Assembly (NCBI RefSeq): GCF_039645975.1
Contig: NZ_CP147918.1
Coordinates: forward strand, 2,046,001-2,110,000
Reading direction: 5' to 3'
DNA from: Sulfurimonas sp. HSL-1716
Lineage (GTDB): Bacteria; Campylobacterota; Campylobacteria; Campylobacterales; Sulfurimonadaceae
Length of the DNA stretch: 64,000 nt
In this document: positions 8,623 through 19,209 of the stretch, piece after piece
Numbering within the stretch: position 1 is the first letter of the stretch
Layout of the letters: each line of letters opens with the position of its first letter
Translations under genes and position numbers: made by a program
The notes under the pieces: generated by a model
Databases searched by the model: none
Told to the model about the DNA's origin: nothing
The model's input: only the letters and a program-made list of their open reading frames with translations

Positions 8623-9759
8623 CTATCTTTGAGATTTCATAAGTGAAAGAAATTCACCGAATATATATCTGCTCTCTTTTGGCCCGGGACTTGATTCGGG
8701 ATGGTGCTGTACCGAAAATATCGGTCCGTCTTTATACAGAAGCCCTTCGATAGTATCGTCAAAAAGGTTCATATGAGTAACTTCGGCCACTTCGACAATG
8801 GTTTCTGGAACATTATAGTTATGGTTTTGTGCGGTTATCTCCACCACGCCCGTTTTTACATTTTTTACGGGGTGATTGCCTCCGTGGTGTCCGAACTTTA
8901 ACTTGAAAGTATCATACCCGTGGGAGATGGAAAGAAGCTGATGCCCCAGACAGATCCCAAACATCGGAACCTTTGCTTCGATCAGTTTTTTTATCTGCTC
9001 ATGCTCTTTTTTCAATACAAGCGGATCGCCGGGACCGTTTGACAAGAACACGCCGTCGATCTCTTTGCTGTTGTATCTTGAGATAAGCTCGTCGCCGCTA
9101 AAAGTGTTAGGAACGACTTCCACCTGCATTCCCGCCTGCGTAAGCTCGTTTAATATATTTCTTTTCACGCCGAAATCTATAGCGACTATTTTAGCCTCGG
9201 GTTTTGGCGCGTCATTGTATTTGAAGTTAAAAGCGTCATATGTTCCGTTTTTATGAACATAGCTCTCTTTTGTACTGACTTTTTCTATATAGTTCACATC
9301 CTCTATACGCGGAGAGCTCTCCAATATCTTTTTAAGTTCCTCTTTACTGTTCACTTCGGTCGAAGCGACCATCATCATCGAGCCCTCTTTTCTGATCATC
9401 TTCGTAAGATATCTGGTGTCGATGTCGCAGATCCCCATGACATTGTGTTTTTTAAGAAAATCCGAAAGCGAGCCCTCTGCTCTAAAGTTGGAGTAGCGCT
9501 CTTGATATTGACGAACTATCATCCCTTTTGCGTGTGCTGCTTTGCTCTCCATATCTTCATCGTTCACACCGACGTTGCCTATCTCCGTCATAGTAAAAGT
9601 AACAAACTGACCTGCGTAAGAGGGATCAGACATGATCTCCTGATATCCGCTCATCGACGTATTGAAAACTATTTCACCGACGTTTGTTGTACTCGCACCA
9701 AAACTGTTTGCTTCTAAAAAAGTTCCATTTTCAAGGTATAACCAAACTTTTTGCATCAT
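8623..9759 (-). CDS. carA: Carbamoyl-phosphate synthase small (glutaminase) subunit
   Basis: CarA hydrolyses glutamine and feeds ammonia to CarB for carbamoyl phosphate, used in pyrimidine and arginine synthesis. The 378-residue protein has the CarA-specific N-terminal domain (YLENGTFLEANSFGA onward, with FNTSMSGYQEIMSDPSYAGQ conserved). The class I amidotransferase domain has FGICLGHQLL with the nucleophile cysteine, and HHPESSPGP with the catalytic His-Glu pair. Its start overlaps the stop of the DUF507 gene by 4 bp. carB is not in the window. Confidence 0.97.
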   Translation of the reverse strand: MMQKVWLYLENGTFLEANSFGASTTNVGEIVFNTSMSGYQEIMSDPSYAGQFVTFTMTEIGNVGVNDEDMESKAAHAKGMIVRQYQERYSNFRAEGSLSDFLKKHNVMGICDIDTRYLTKMIRKEGSMMMVASTEVNSKEELKKILESSPRIEDVNYIEKVSTKESYVHKNGTYDAFNFKYNDAPKPEAKIVAIDFGVKRNILNELTQAGMQVEVVPNTFSGDELISRYNSKEIDGVFLSNGPGDPLVLKKEHEQIKKLIEAKVPMFGICLGHQLLSISHGYDTFKLKFGHHGGNHPVKNVKTGVVEITAQNHNYNVPETIVEVAEVTHMNLFDDTIEGLLYKDGPIFSVQHHPESSPGPKESRYIFGEFLSLMKSQR

Positions 9760-10307
9760 GCCATTCCTCTTCTTTGCAGCTCTTCATGGAAAAGTTTTTC
9801 ATAAAGTATCTCATAGTCGTCCGTACCGGGGATAATATTGCGCTTATATGAACTTATCTTGTCTCTTACAGCATTTTCAATCTCGTCGTTATCTGCGATA
9901 AACGAAGTTATGGAGTTGTAGATAATATTTTTAATACGGTTCTCCGTTACATCGAAATGTATCAGATCCTCTTCATAAAGTTCATCCAATATTTTGTGTG
10001 AAAGGTCGGAGTAACGCTCCTCATAATTCAAAATGACCCCGTATTCAGGTGCTAATTTTTTCTTAATCATAAAGAACAGCTGACGTTCGTCCGCCAGATA
10101 AAACTCTATCTGGTCCTCATTGTCATCGACGATCTCGTGGACTTTTTCTTCTAAAGCCATCTCTTGTTTTATATTTTCCAATAAAACTTTTTCCGCTTCA
10201 TGCGCTACTGCTTCTAAACCCTTAGTCATTGTAACGACACCACTTTTATTTAAATCTATCGCTATTTTACTTGATATATGCGGTACAGTTTTGAGTGAAA
10301 CTTTCAT
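9756..10307 (-). CDS. DUF507 family protein
   Basis: This 183-residue soluble protein has no signal peptide and many charged residues. The internal repeat-like pattern (DERQLFFMIKKKLAPEYG, later YEEDLIHFDVTENRIKNIIYNSI) fits the DUF507 family, which in Campylobacterota is typically next to carA. Here it overlaps carA by 4 bp, so the two are translated together. No catalytic motif is visible and the function is unknown. Confidence 0.72.
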   Translation of the reverse strand: MKVSLKTVPHISSKIAIDLNKSGVVTMTKGLEAVAHEAEKVLLENIKQEMALEEKVHEIVDDNEDQIEFYLADERQLFFMIKKKLAPEYGVILNYEERYSDLSHKILDELYEEDLIHFDVTENRIKNIIYNSITSFIADNDEIENAVRDKISSYKRNIIPGTDDYEILYEKLFHEELQRRGMA

Positions 10308-10435
10308 ACTAAGCCCTATTTAAAATTTTATTATTTTACAATAAAAAAGGTAAAGAAATAATTAGTTGTCCGGCTTTTTATTTTAACCGTCTTCATTACC
10401 TTTTTTTAGTGCTGGTTTAAACTCTTTTTTCTCCT

Positions 10436-10957
10436 CTATTGAGCTTCCGTTTTTGTGAGCATAATCGTGAGTTTCGATGCTTTTTGCGGATCCATTTTTG
10501 TCAATATTTTTCCGACTATCGCCGGTTTGAGCGATGCCAAAATCTTAACAGCGATATTCTCGTCCATATCGGCAAGAACCCCCGCTGCTGCCGCCGGCTT
10601 CATCTTTGAATATGTCTGGGAGATCTTATCCATTTTTGTATTTTTTATCGTCTCTAAAACCTTCTTGTTCTCTTCAAGCATCGCTTTTATGGAAGCCTCT
10701 TTTTTATTGACGTCGTCATATTTTTCATCTATTTTTGCTTCTCTTACATTAAGATCGTTCTCTTTTTTCTTTAAAAGCTCTTCTGTCGCCACTTTTAATG
10801 CGTCAAGAGCCTGTTTTTGCTCGTCTATGCGTTCAAGTTCCACTAAAAGTTCGTTCTTTCTGTCTTCAAAGACTTTCGTACATTCAAAAAGCTTGTCATT
10901 TTTTTCTATTGCAAAAAGGTTTATCGTTATCAGTAAAACCAAAAACAGGTATCTCAT
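10436..10957 (-). CDS. MotE-like periplasmic flagellar protein
   Basis: This 173-residue protein starts with a signal peptide (residues 1-16, ending LFA), then a long coiled coil (about 25-105), and a C-terminal MgtE-N-like helical domain (KMKPAAAAGVLADMDENIA onward). This architecture matches MotE-type proteins, periplasmic chaperones that help the stator protein MotB. It overlaps the upstream fliJ gene by 4 bp, the usual neighbour of this family. The call rests on domain layout and gene pairing. Confidence 0.75.
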   Translation of the reverse strand: MRYLFLVLLITINLFAIEKNDKLFECTKVFEDRKNELLVELERIDEQKQALDALKVATEELLKKKENDLNVREAKIDEKYDDVNKKEASIKAMLEENKKVLETIKNTKMDKISQTYSKMKPAAAAGVLADMDENIAVKILASLKPAIVGKILTKMDPQKASKLTIMLTKTEAQ

Positions 10958-11376
10958 ATATTTCCTTTTCCGTTATGTGTCATTATCGCGATCTCATCCA
11001 GATCTTTTGATTCTTTGATGCTTCTCTGCTTTAGAGCTTTTTTAACCTCTTCGAGATTCAGATATTTGAATTTTTCATATTCTACGTTTGAACTCTTCAG
11101 CTTGGAAATTGCCGCATCGACCTGTTTAGAAGCAAATAATACCCAGTCTTTTTTATCGTTTACGATCAGTCTCTGGGAGTTGATATAGGCTTTGGCGGAC
11201 AACATATCCTGTATCTTGCCGCTTTTTGGAAGTTGGAGGCTTTGAAGAGTGCCGTATGCTTCTGCAAGTGAAGATTCTGCACTTTTTAAGTTTGCATTTG
11301 CCTGTTGCAATTCACGTTCACATCTGTCCAGATCATTCTTTTTGATTTTAAGAAGTGGCGTGTAACGCGTTTTCAT
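10954..11376 (-). CDS. fliJ: Flagellar export chaperone FliJ
   Basis: This 140-residue protein is almost entirely coiled coil, with the typical start KTRYTPLLKIKKNDLDRCER. FliJ links the FliI ATPase to the FlhA export gate and escorts chaperones. The identification rests on size, coiled-coil content, the start sequence and coupling to a MotE-like gene. FliJ sequences diverge strongly, so the match is by pattern. Confidence 0.72.
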   Translation of the reverse strand: MKTRYTPLLKIKKNDLDRCERELQQANANLKSAESSLAEAYGTLQSLQLPKSGKIQDMLSAKAYINSQRLIVNDKKDWVLFASKQVDAAISKLKSSNVEYEKFKYLNLEEVKKALKQRSIKESKDLDEIAIMTHNGKGNI

Positions 11377-11437
11377 AATCGTTCCTATGTGAACCGGTTT
11401 ATGAAACTGGACATCTCATAAGCCGGTTAGATCTTTT

Positions 11438-13539
<2,102 letters not shown>

Positions 13540-13586
13540 CTATACTCCGATCATCATAAATTTCGCGTAAAGCGTTTGCTCAAAAA

Positions 13587-14693
13587 TCATAACTGAAAAA
13601 ACACCTCATTGAATATACGGTTAGCGGTTCCGTCATATTTTCTTCTCCCAAGCTTGTCAAGAGCAAGTTCGACACTGTTTACGACCCAAGCCGCTTCATA
13701 AGCGGAGATAAGCCCCATCTGATTGATCCTGAAGATCTTGCCTTTTAGATGATCTTGACCGCCGGCTACGTTAATGCCGAACTCTTTTTTCAATATATTT
13801 CTTATTTCGTTTGCATTTTCGTCATCTATGGTCGTCATAGATTTTGCCGGAATTTTAGGATACACATGCAGACCCAAAGCTTCAAGCGCTTTTATGTTCG
13901 CATCTGCACGGCGGGCCGTATCGGCATAGAGTTTTTCCAAACCGCCCTCGTCTTTGATCCTTTGCAAAACAGATTCAAGACCGATGATCAAAGTTGTCGC
14001 AGCCGTCCACGCGGTCGTATTTTTGTTCTGGTTTTTGATCTCTGTCGCCAGATTGAAGTAGTACCCTTTTCCGCTTCCGATCTTCTCTAAAGCAAGTTTG
14101 CTAAGCCCCAAGATAGCAAGACCAGGAGGAAGCATCAACGCTTTTTGGCTGCCTGCTAAAAGACAGTCTATATTTGTCACATCGATCTTTTCCACGCCTA
14201 CGGCAGTAATACCGTCGGCGATGATGATGATATCTTTGTTTATCGCTTTAACGGCTGCTGCGATCTCTTCGACACTGTGTCGAAGTCCGCCTGCCGATTC
14301 GCTCACCTGCATAGCGATCGCGTCAATATCCGGATTTGCTTTGATCGCCGCCGTTACCTCTTCAACAGAGGCCGGCGTGTCCCATTCATGCTTGATACTG
14401 ACGTTCTTTAATCCATGAGCGACCGCGATCTTTCCGAAGCGCTCGCCGAACTTCCCTGAATCGATATTTAGTAAAGTGTTTTTACAGAGATTCGTGACCG
14501 CGGCTTCCATAGCCCCAGTCCCGCTTGATGAAAGCATCACTACCTCATCCATTGCAAAAAGTTCAAATAAAAGTCCGCGGGTTCTCTCAAAAATCGCTTC
14601 AAATTCCGGTGTTCTGTGATGCAGCGTTTCATCGCTCATTGCATTTCTAACACTTTGGGGAACAGGAGTAGGTCCTGGCGTAAAAAGTAACAT
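13587..14693 (-). CDS. PLP-dependent alanine/serine-glyoxylate aminotransferase family protein
   Basis: This 368-residue fold-type I aminotransferase starts with LLFTPGPTPVPQSVR, typical of the alanine-glyoxylate / serine-pyruvate group. SSSGTGAMEAAV binds the PLP phosphate, DGITAVG holds the aspartate that contacts the pyridine nitrogen, and GSQKALMLPPG carries the Schiff-base lysine. In autotrophic Campylobacterota such enzymes may serve serine or glycine metabolism; the exact amino donor cannot be read from sequence. A structured intergenic element lies just upstream (14750-14794). Confidence 0.85.
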   Translation of the reverse strand: MLLFTPGPTPVPQSVRNAMSDETLHHRTPEFEAIFERTRGLLFELFAMDEVVMLSSSGTGAMEAAVTNLCKNTLLNIDSGKFGERFGKIAVAHGLKNVSIKHEWDTPASVEEVTAAIKANPDIDAIAMQVSESAGGLRHSVEEIAAAVKAINKDIIIIADGITAVGVEKIDVTNIDCLLAGSQKALMLPPGLAILGLSKLALEKIGSGKGYYFNLATEIKNQNKNTTAWTAATTLIIGLESVLQRIKDEGGLEKLYADTARRADANIKALEALGLHVYPKIPAKSMTTIDDENANEIRNILKKEFGINVAGGQDHLKGKIFRINQMGLISAYEAAWVVNSVELALDKLGRRKYDGTANRIFNEVFFQL

Positions 14694-14749
14694 TATCGTT
14701 GTCCTATATATATCAAATAATGAAATTCTGCCCTTTGGGGCTAGCTTTG

Positions 14750-14794
14750 CGGCACAGCGCCTAGCGCAGGTACTCGGGCTTTGCCCGTGTGCCG
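14750..14794. repeat. Compact three-way-junction palindrome between luxS and the aminotransferase gene
   Basis: An outer stem CGGCACA/TGTGCCG (14750-14756 with 14788-14794) encloses two hairpins: GCGC-CTA-GCGC (14757-14767) and CGGGC-TTT-GCCCG (14775-14787), joined by a 7-nt linker. All pairs are perfect. A smaller CCC-TTT-GGG hairpin lies at about 14731-14739. The stretch is GC-rich against AT-rich flanks. It could be a REP-like mobile palindrome, a structured leader of the aminotransferase mRNA, or a processing site. No second copy was noticed in this window. Confidence 0.6.
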
Positions 14795-14915
14795 TAATCT
14801 ATAATAAAAAACTGCGTATTATAACCAAAGAAGTATAAATCTTAAATTTAATCGTCTGCATGCAGGATTATTTTTAATGAAGAGTATCCTGTATGCAAAA
14901 AAAGCGGATATATTT

Positions 14916-15431
14916 TTATTTTGCTACTTTGACAAGAGATTCGTCCAAAGCAAGCTCTTCATTGTTCATGATGCCGATACCGCGCTCAAGAACCTGTTTG
15001 GATACCGCGTGCGCCTCTTCTAAAGAGTGCATTTTGTATGTTCCGCACTGATAGACGTTGAGCTCGGGTATCTCCTCTTGGTTTTTCACGTTTAAAATAT
15101 CTTTCATGCTTTTTTCCCACGCCGATGCGACACTCTTTTCATCAGGAGTTCCAAAAAGGCTCATGTAAAAGCCCGTCCTGCATCCCATCGGAGAGATATC
15201 GATGATCTCCACGTCGTCGCTGTTGAGATGATCTCTCATAAAACCCGCAAAAAGATGCTCCAGCGTGTGAATACCCCGCGGAGGGATGTTGTCTTCGGCA
15301 TTTGGACGAGTAAAACGCAGATCAAATACCGTCACGTCGTCGCCGCACTTGCTTTTCATAGATTTTGCAAAACGCACGGCAGGGGCTGTCATTTTCGTAT
15401 GATCGACTTTAAAACTGTCTAATAATGGCAT
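14916..15431 (-). CDS. luxS: S-ribosylhomocysteine lyase (autoinducer-2 synthase)
   Basis: LuxS cleaves S-ribosylhomocysteine to homocysteine and the AI-2 precursor DPD in the activated methyl cycle. The 171-residue protein has the metal ligands His55 and His59 in HTLEH, with Glu58 catalytic, Cys84 in MGCRTGFY, and Cys129 in YQCG. The length is usual. It stands alone, divergent from uppP. Confidence 0.97.
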   Translation of the reverse strand: MPLLDSFKVDHTKMTAPAVRFAKSMKSKCGDDVTVFDLRFTRPNAEDNIPPRGIHTLEHLFAGFMRDHLNSDDVEIIDISPMGCRTGFYMSLFGTPDEKSVASAWEKSMKDILNVKNQEEIPELNVYQCGTYKMHSLEEAHAVSKQVLERGIGIMNNEELALDESLVKVAK

Positions 15432-15530
15432 AGTATAGTTCCTCGCAAATATTTTTAAAATAATAACAAACCAATACTTAATAACTTTGGTGGTAGAATT
15501 TTACTTCTTAAAAACAAAGGCAGATATCAA

Positions 15531-16301
15531 ATGACAATTTTTGATTCCATCATATTAGGCATAGTCGAAGGATTTACAGAGTTCTTGCCGATCTCATCGA
15601 CAGGGCATCTCATCGTTGTCAGCGATCTTTTGGGTATAGATCAGACAAGCGTCACCAAGGCATACGAGGTCATTATTCAATTTGCCGCCATCTTGGCGGT
15701 CGTGTTTAACTATAAGGACAAGTTTTCACCGAAACATCTCTCTTTATGGATAAAACTTTTTGTCGCTTTTTTGCCTATCGGCATCGTCGGGTTTATCTTC
15801 GCACATCAAATAAAAGAGCTATTCAGCCTTCATATAGTCGCCGTCATGTTCATCATCGGCGGAGTCGTTTTTTTGATAGTCGAGAAATTTTTTATCAAAG
15901 ATGAGAGCAGGTTGATTCAAAATGTCGAAGATGTTACTATGAAACAATCACTGTTCATCGGAATAGCTCAGATATTTGCACTCATTCCCGGGACAAGCCG
16001 TGCGGGTTCTACCATCATCGGTGCGCTTCTTGTAGGTCTTGGCAGAAAGGCGAGTGCGGAATTCAGTTTTTTGCTCGCCCTTCCCGTTATGAGCGCCGTG
16101 AGTGCCTATGACCTGCTAAAGCACTACAAAGAGTTCAGCGATGCAAACCTGATAGTCCTGCTTGTCGGTTTCATCGTTGCGTTCATAACCGCTTATCTGA
16201 CCGTCAAACTGTTCTTAAAATTTTTAGACAACTTTACGTTTGTCTCTTTTGGCATCTATCGCATCATCTTCGGTATCACATTGCTAACATTTTTTAACTG
16301 A
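15531..16301 (+). CDS. uppP: Undecaprenyl-diphosphatase
   Basis: UppP (BacA) dephosphorylates undecaprenyl diphosphate so that the lipid carrier can be reused in wall synthesis. The 256-residue integral membrane protein has the two family signatures, [15 protein letters not shown] near residues 13-27 and [10 protein letters not shown] near 150-160 with the catalytic Ser and Arg. The length is slightly short for the family (about 265-280). A TAGAAT-type -10 box may lie at 15494-15499. Confidence 0.96.
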   Translation: MTIFDSIILGIVEGFTEFLPISSTGHLIVVSDLLGIDQTSVTKAYEVIIQFAAILAVVFNYKDKFSPKHLSLWIKLFVAFLPIGIVGFIFAHQIKELFSLHIVAVMFIIGGVVFLIVEKFFIKDESRLIQNVEDVTMKQSLFIGIAQIFALIPGTSRAGSTIIGALLVGLGRKASAEFSFLLALPVMSAVSAYDLLKHYKEFSDANLIVLLVGFIVAFITAYLTVKLFLKFLDNFTFVSFGIYRIIFGITLLTFFN

Positions 16302-16370
16302 TGGAACATTTTTTGCTATTTCTCCTGCATAACTGTTTTGGGATGATCCCTGCAGTTTGAAGGAGATGCC

Positions 16371-16463
16371 ATGCAAACTTGTATAGATTTAAGTTGTAAA
16401 TTTACAACTTTTATGCAACGTCTTGAAATGTCTTTATATCGCTTAAGCCAAAGGGTTTTATGA
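16371..16463 (+). CDS. Candidate 30-residue small protein
   Basis: This short ORF lies between uppP and rdgB. It has an excellent ribosome site (AAGGAGATGCC directly before ATG 16371) and ends at TGA 16461-16463. The peptide begins MQTCIDLSCKFTT and has two cysteines five residues apart and a basic C-terminal half. It contains a 20-bp perfect palindrome in its codons 7-13 (listed separately). The function is unknown. The coding call rests on the ribosome site only, and it could instead be a leader or a chance ORF. Confidence 0.4.
   Translation: MQTCIDLSCKFTTFMQRLEMSLYRLSQRVL
16391..16410. promoter_or_regulatory. 20-bp perfect palindrome
   Basis: The sequence AAGTTGTAAATTTACAACTT is a perfect palindrome without a spacer. 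It lies within the 30-residue candidate ORF and downstream of uppP. Perfect palindromes of this length usually bind dimeric regulators (MarR- or TetR-like sites look similar). In RNA there would be no loop, so a DNA operator is likelier than a hairpin. No regulator gene is adjacent. Confidence 0.5.
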
Positions 16464-16483
16464 CAACCGATTAAGCAAGGATG

Positions 16484-17086
16484 CTAAATGGTATGCTTTG
16501 AAATAGACTTCAAAACGGATTTTGTATGTTTCAAAGCTTGCGATCTGTGCGAAAGACCTTTTTTCGTCTCCTCATCCAGCTCTCCGAGCGTCTTATCGTA
16601 ACCTTCTGGAATAAAGATAGGATCATATCCGAATCCGTTCTCGCCTCTTGGCGTCGTCACCACATCTCCGTACATCCAGCCGTGAACACTAAATTCCGCT
16701 TCTTTTGTTACGATCGCGATCGCCGCTGTGTAGTGAGCCTTGGAACTTTTCAACCCTTTTTCTTTTAACGCATCAACAAGCTTGTAAAGATTGTCTTTAT
16801 CAGTCGCGTCCGCACCCGCATATCTGGCACTGTATATTCCGGGTTCGCCGCCGAGTGCATCTACGCTGATCCCGCTGTCATCGGCTATGACCACGACATC
16901 CTTGTCCGGCATGGCTTCAAAAACCGCCCTTGCCTTTATGAGAGCGTTTTCTTTAAATGTCGAACCGTTCTCTTCTATCTCAAAGGGTTCGATAATATCA
17001 CTGTAAGCAACAACATCCATATCTTCATAGATATGTTTTATCTCCCTTACTTTTCCCTTGTTCGATGTCGCAAGTACAAGTTTCAT
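16484..17086 (-). CDS. rdgB: Non-canonical purine NTP pyrophosphatase (RdgB/HAM1)
   Basis: This enzyme hydrolyses dITP, ITP and XTP to the monophosphates, keeping deaminated purines out of nucleic acids. The 200-residue protein has the family's N-terminal LATSNKGKVREI, the catalytic ADDSGISVDALGGEPG block near residues 67-82 followed by SARYAG, the central FGYDPIF motif, and the C-terminal LSHRSQAL. The length is typical. It is convergent with uppP and divergent from the MFS gene. Confidence 0.95.
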   Translation of the reverse strand: MKLVLATSNKGKVREIKHIYEDMDVVAYSDIIEPFEIEENGSTFKENALIKARAVFEAMPDKDVVVIADDSGISVDALGGEPGIYSARYAGADATDKDNLYKLVDALKEKGLKSSKAHYTAAIAIVTKEAEFSVHGWMYGDVVTTPRGENGFGYDPIFIPEGYDKTLGELDEETKKGLSHRSQALKHTKSVLKSISKHTI

Positions 17087-17206
17087 TATCTTCCTTATTT
17101 TTATCTTTAATGTTTTAAACTTTCAGATCATTTACATTTCATAAACTATTTATGGATTATAATTTGAAAGTTCTTAATAGTTTATATATTTATATAAAGG
17201 TTTTTA

Positions 17207-18526
17207 ATGCTCAAAAAAGTACTTCCGTTATCCGGAATATTATCACTTCGCTTTTTAGGTCTCTTTATCGTTCTCCCCGTTCTTTCCGCTTATGCTTTGC
17301 ACCTTAAAGGAGCGACTCCGATGCTTGTGGGTATCATCGTCGGCGGCTATGCCCTTACTCAGGCAGTGTTTCAGCTTCCTTTTGGACTCATGAGCGATAA
17401 AATAGGCAGAAAACCTACGCTTCTTATCGGTCTGCTTATCTTTTTTGCCGGCTCGGTCATCTCCGCAATGAGTACGGACATCTATATGCTTATGCTCGGA
17501 CGCTTTTTACAGGGTGCGGGGGCCATAGGTTCTGTGATCGTCGCCATGATAAGCGATCTTGTCGAAGAGGAGATCCGCGGTAAAGCGATGGCGATGATGG
17601 GCGGTTCGATCGCTCTTAGTTTTGCAGCCGCCATGGTCATAGGTCCGGTTGTGGGAGGACATTTCGGCGTGAGCACGCTCTTTTGGATTGCGGCGGTTTT
17701 AGCGCTTTTAGCAATGCTTATGCTCTTTACGAAAGTTCCCAATCCTCCGAAGATCAAACATATTTACCATAACACTTCCAAGACATCCGACATCCTAAAG
17801 GATCAAAATCTTTTAAGTATGCTCGTTATCGACGGGATGCAAAAAGGATTGATGACGATGGCGTTTGTTATCATCCCTATCATTCTGACCAGTCCCGCTT
17901 TTGGATGGGCGAAAGCCGATCTTTACAAAGCGTATGTTCCGGCCATGATCATGGGGCTTATCGCAATGGGACCTGCCGCGATATTGGGTGAAAAGTATAA
18001 TAAACCAAAGCAGGTTTTCCTTCTCTCCATAATTCTTTTTATTGCCGCATTTTTGCTTATGGGACTCACAAATAGCAGTACTATGTTCGTCGTAGGCGTT
18101 GTGAGCTTCTTTTTAGCGTTTAATATGATGGAGCCGCTGGTACAGTCTATGATCTCCAAATTCGCAAAAGTTCACCAAAAAGGTGCCGCACTGGGCATCG
18201 CAAACACGGTCGCTTATTTTATGACATTTATCGGCGGTACGGCAGCGGGTATCCTACTGGATTATTCCGATCGTGAAGTTTTGGGTATCGGTACGGCAGC
18301 AGTCGCTCTTCTTTGGCTGTTATGGACAACGTTCAAACTTCAAAACCCTATACTGCATTCGCATCTGTATCTTCCGCAAAGCCATGTGGATATGGATAAA
18401 CTAAACGGCTTGGAGCATGAGCATATTGCAGAATGGTATATCAACGAAAGTGAAAAGCTCGTTGTCGTAAAATATGTAAGTGAACATCTTTCAGAAGAAG
18501 CGCTTAAAGCGAAGATCGTTAAGTAG
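17207..18526 (+). CDS. YajR-like major facilitator superfamily transporter
   Basis: This 439-residue MFS protein has 12 predicted membrane helices. Motif A is visible after helix 2 (GLMSDKIGRKPT). The start (SGILSLRFLGLFIVLPVL) and a soluble C-terminal domain of about 60 residues (after LWTTFKLQNP) resemble the YajR group, which has a C-terminal ferredoxin-fold domain. YajR transporters are drug-proton antiporter homologues of unknown substrate. The gene appears to be a single transcription unit with a good start after a long AT-rich leader. Confidence 0.85.
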   Translation: MLKKVLPLSGILSLRFLGLFIVLPVLSAYALHLKGATPMLVGIIVGGYALTQAVFQLPFGLMSDKIGRKPTLLIGLLIFFAGSVISAMSTDIYMLMLGRFLQGAGAIGSVIVAMISDLVEEEIRGKAMAMMGGSIALSFAAAMVIGPVVGGHFGVSTLFWIAAVLALLAMLMLFTKVPNPPKIKHIYHNTSKTSDILKDQNLLSMLVIDGMQKGLMTMAFVIIPIILTSPAFGWAKADLYKAYVPAMIMGLIAMGPAAILGEKYNKPKQVFLLSIILFIAAFLLMGLTNSSTMFVVGVVSFFLAFNMMEPLVQSMISKFAKVHQKGAALGIANTVAYFMTFIGGTAAGILLDYSDREVLGIGTAAVALLWLLWTTFKLQNPILHSHLYLPQSHVDMDKLNGLEHEHIAEWYINESEKLVVVKYVSEHLSEEALKAKIVK

Positions 18527-18565
18527 AATTTTTTTCACTTTACAAATTTTAAAGAAATCTCTCAT

Positions 18566-18587
18566 ACTTTTTTCTCCGCAAAAAAGT
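18566..18587. repeat. Hairpin at the edge of the accessory cassette
   Basis: The arms ACTTTTTT and AAAAAAGT (8 bp each) flank CTCCGC. It lies between the convergent ends of the MFS gene and the macrodomain gene. With its A/T arms it could terminate transcription in either direction. Together with the hairpin at 18612-18625 it looks like an intergenic repeat of REP type. Confidence 0.4.
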
Positions 18588-18611
18588 AGTAAAAAGCTCT
18601 TAATTTATTCT

Positions 18612-18625
18612 CAAGCTGAAGCTTG
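18612..18625. repeat. CAAGCT-GA-AGCTTG hairpin, REP-like
   Basis: Two 6-bp arms separated by two bases, followed by GGGAAATGAG. Short AAGCT-type palindromes of this kind are frequent as dispersed intergenic repeats in several bacteria. Copy number in this genome cannot be seen; no second copy was noticed in the window. Confidence 0.35.
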
Positions 18626-18645
18626 GGAAATGAGTTAAATAGGTA

Positions 18646-19209
18646 TTAACTACTAAATTCTTTTTTCAAATTTTTATAAAAAAATTTAAGAAAATCTTTT
18701 TTATCGTGAATATATATTATCAGAGTTAAATTGAGATCACTATTTTGAAACATATTTTTTATCATAAAAAATATTTTCTCTTTTTTTAAACCGCCTGTTC
18801 CTGTCCCCAATAAAGGAATGGTTAGTGTTGGATTAGTCAATTTTTCACTTATAACTTTTTTTTCAATTAATGATAATATTGTTTTCAAACTTCTTTTAAT
18901 TTGTGAATATGTCGGAAAAGGTACTTTTGTGTCATCTGTATAATTCATGACGGCTACATGTAAGGCATATTTAAAATTTTTCGCTGATCCCGCATTCGAG
19001 ATAATGACATCACCTTGTTCAATCGTCCCAAAGATATCAATATATTTTTGTTTTATTTCATAAAGATATTGTTGGTAAAAACTACCGCCGCATTTTTCTC
19101 TGAATGATTTTGAAACTCCGCTTCCTAATATCAACTCAGTATTTGAAGCATTGACAATAAAAGTCGATTTTTCATTGATTAAATTACCATATTTTATTTT
19201 TAATTTAAT
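18646..19209 (-). CDS. Macrodomain protein with a non-standard start
   Basis: This is a predicted ADP-ribose-binding macrodomain. Seen motifs, in order, are the NAS-N motif (FIVNASNTEL), LGSGVSKSFREKCGG, GDVIISNAGS, HVAVMNY and PLLGTGTGG. The only usual start codon is TTG 19134, which would give 162 residues and remove the first strand and the NASN motif that binds adenosine. The frame stays open to ATT 19209 (187 residues), placed as TAATT on the stop of the upstream gene, exactly where TAATG would be expected. Either ATT is the start, or the ATG has been lost by mutation, or translation begins at TTG on a truncated fold. It is the third gene of an AT-rich cassette. Substrate (protein, nucleotide or DNA-linked ADP-ribose) is unknown. 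Confidence 0.7.
   Translation of the reverse strand: MKLKIKYGNLINEKSTFIVNASNTELILGSGVSKSFREKCGGSFYQQYLYEIKQKYIDIFGTIEQGDVIISNAGSAKNFKYALHVAVMNYTDDTKVPFPTYSQIKRSLKTILSLIEKKVISEKLTNPTLTIPLLGTGTGGLKKEKIFFMIKNMFQNSDLNLTLIIYIHDKKDFLKFFYKNLKKEFSS

Noticed and set aside
8604-8633. Interrupted hairpin across the carA stop codon
   Set aside because: The stems are only 6 and 4 bp with mismatches between them and no T-run follows on the minus strand, so it was not listed as a terminator.
10343-10407. Long inverted repeat AAAAAAGGTAA ... TTACCTTTTTTT between the DUF507 and MotE-like genes
   Set aside because: The arms are mostly A/T runs and about 42 bases apart, so pairing is likely by chance.
10455-11018. 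187-residue plus-strand open frame opposite the MotE-like gene
   Set aside because: Ser/Phe-rich antisense shadow of the coiled-coil gene; no recognisable protein.
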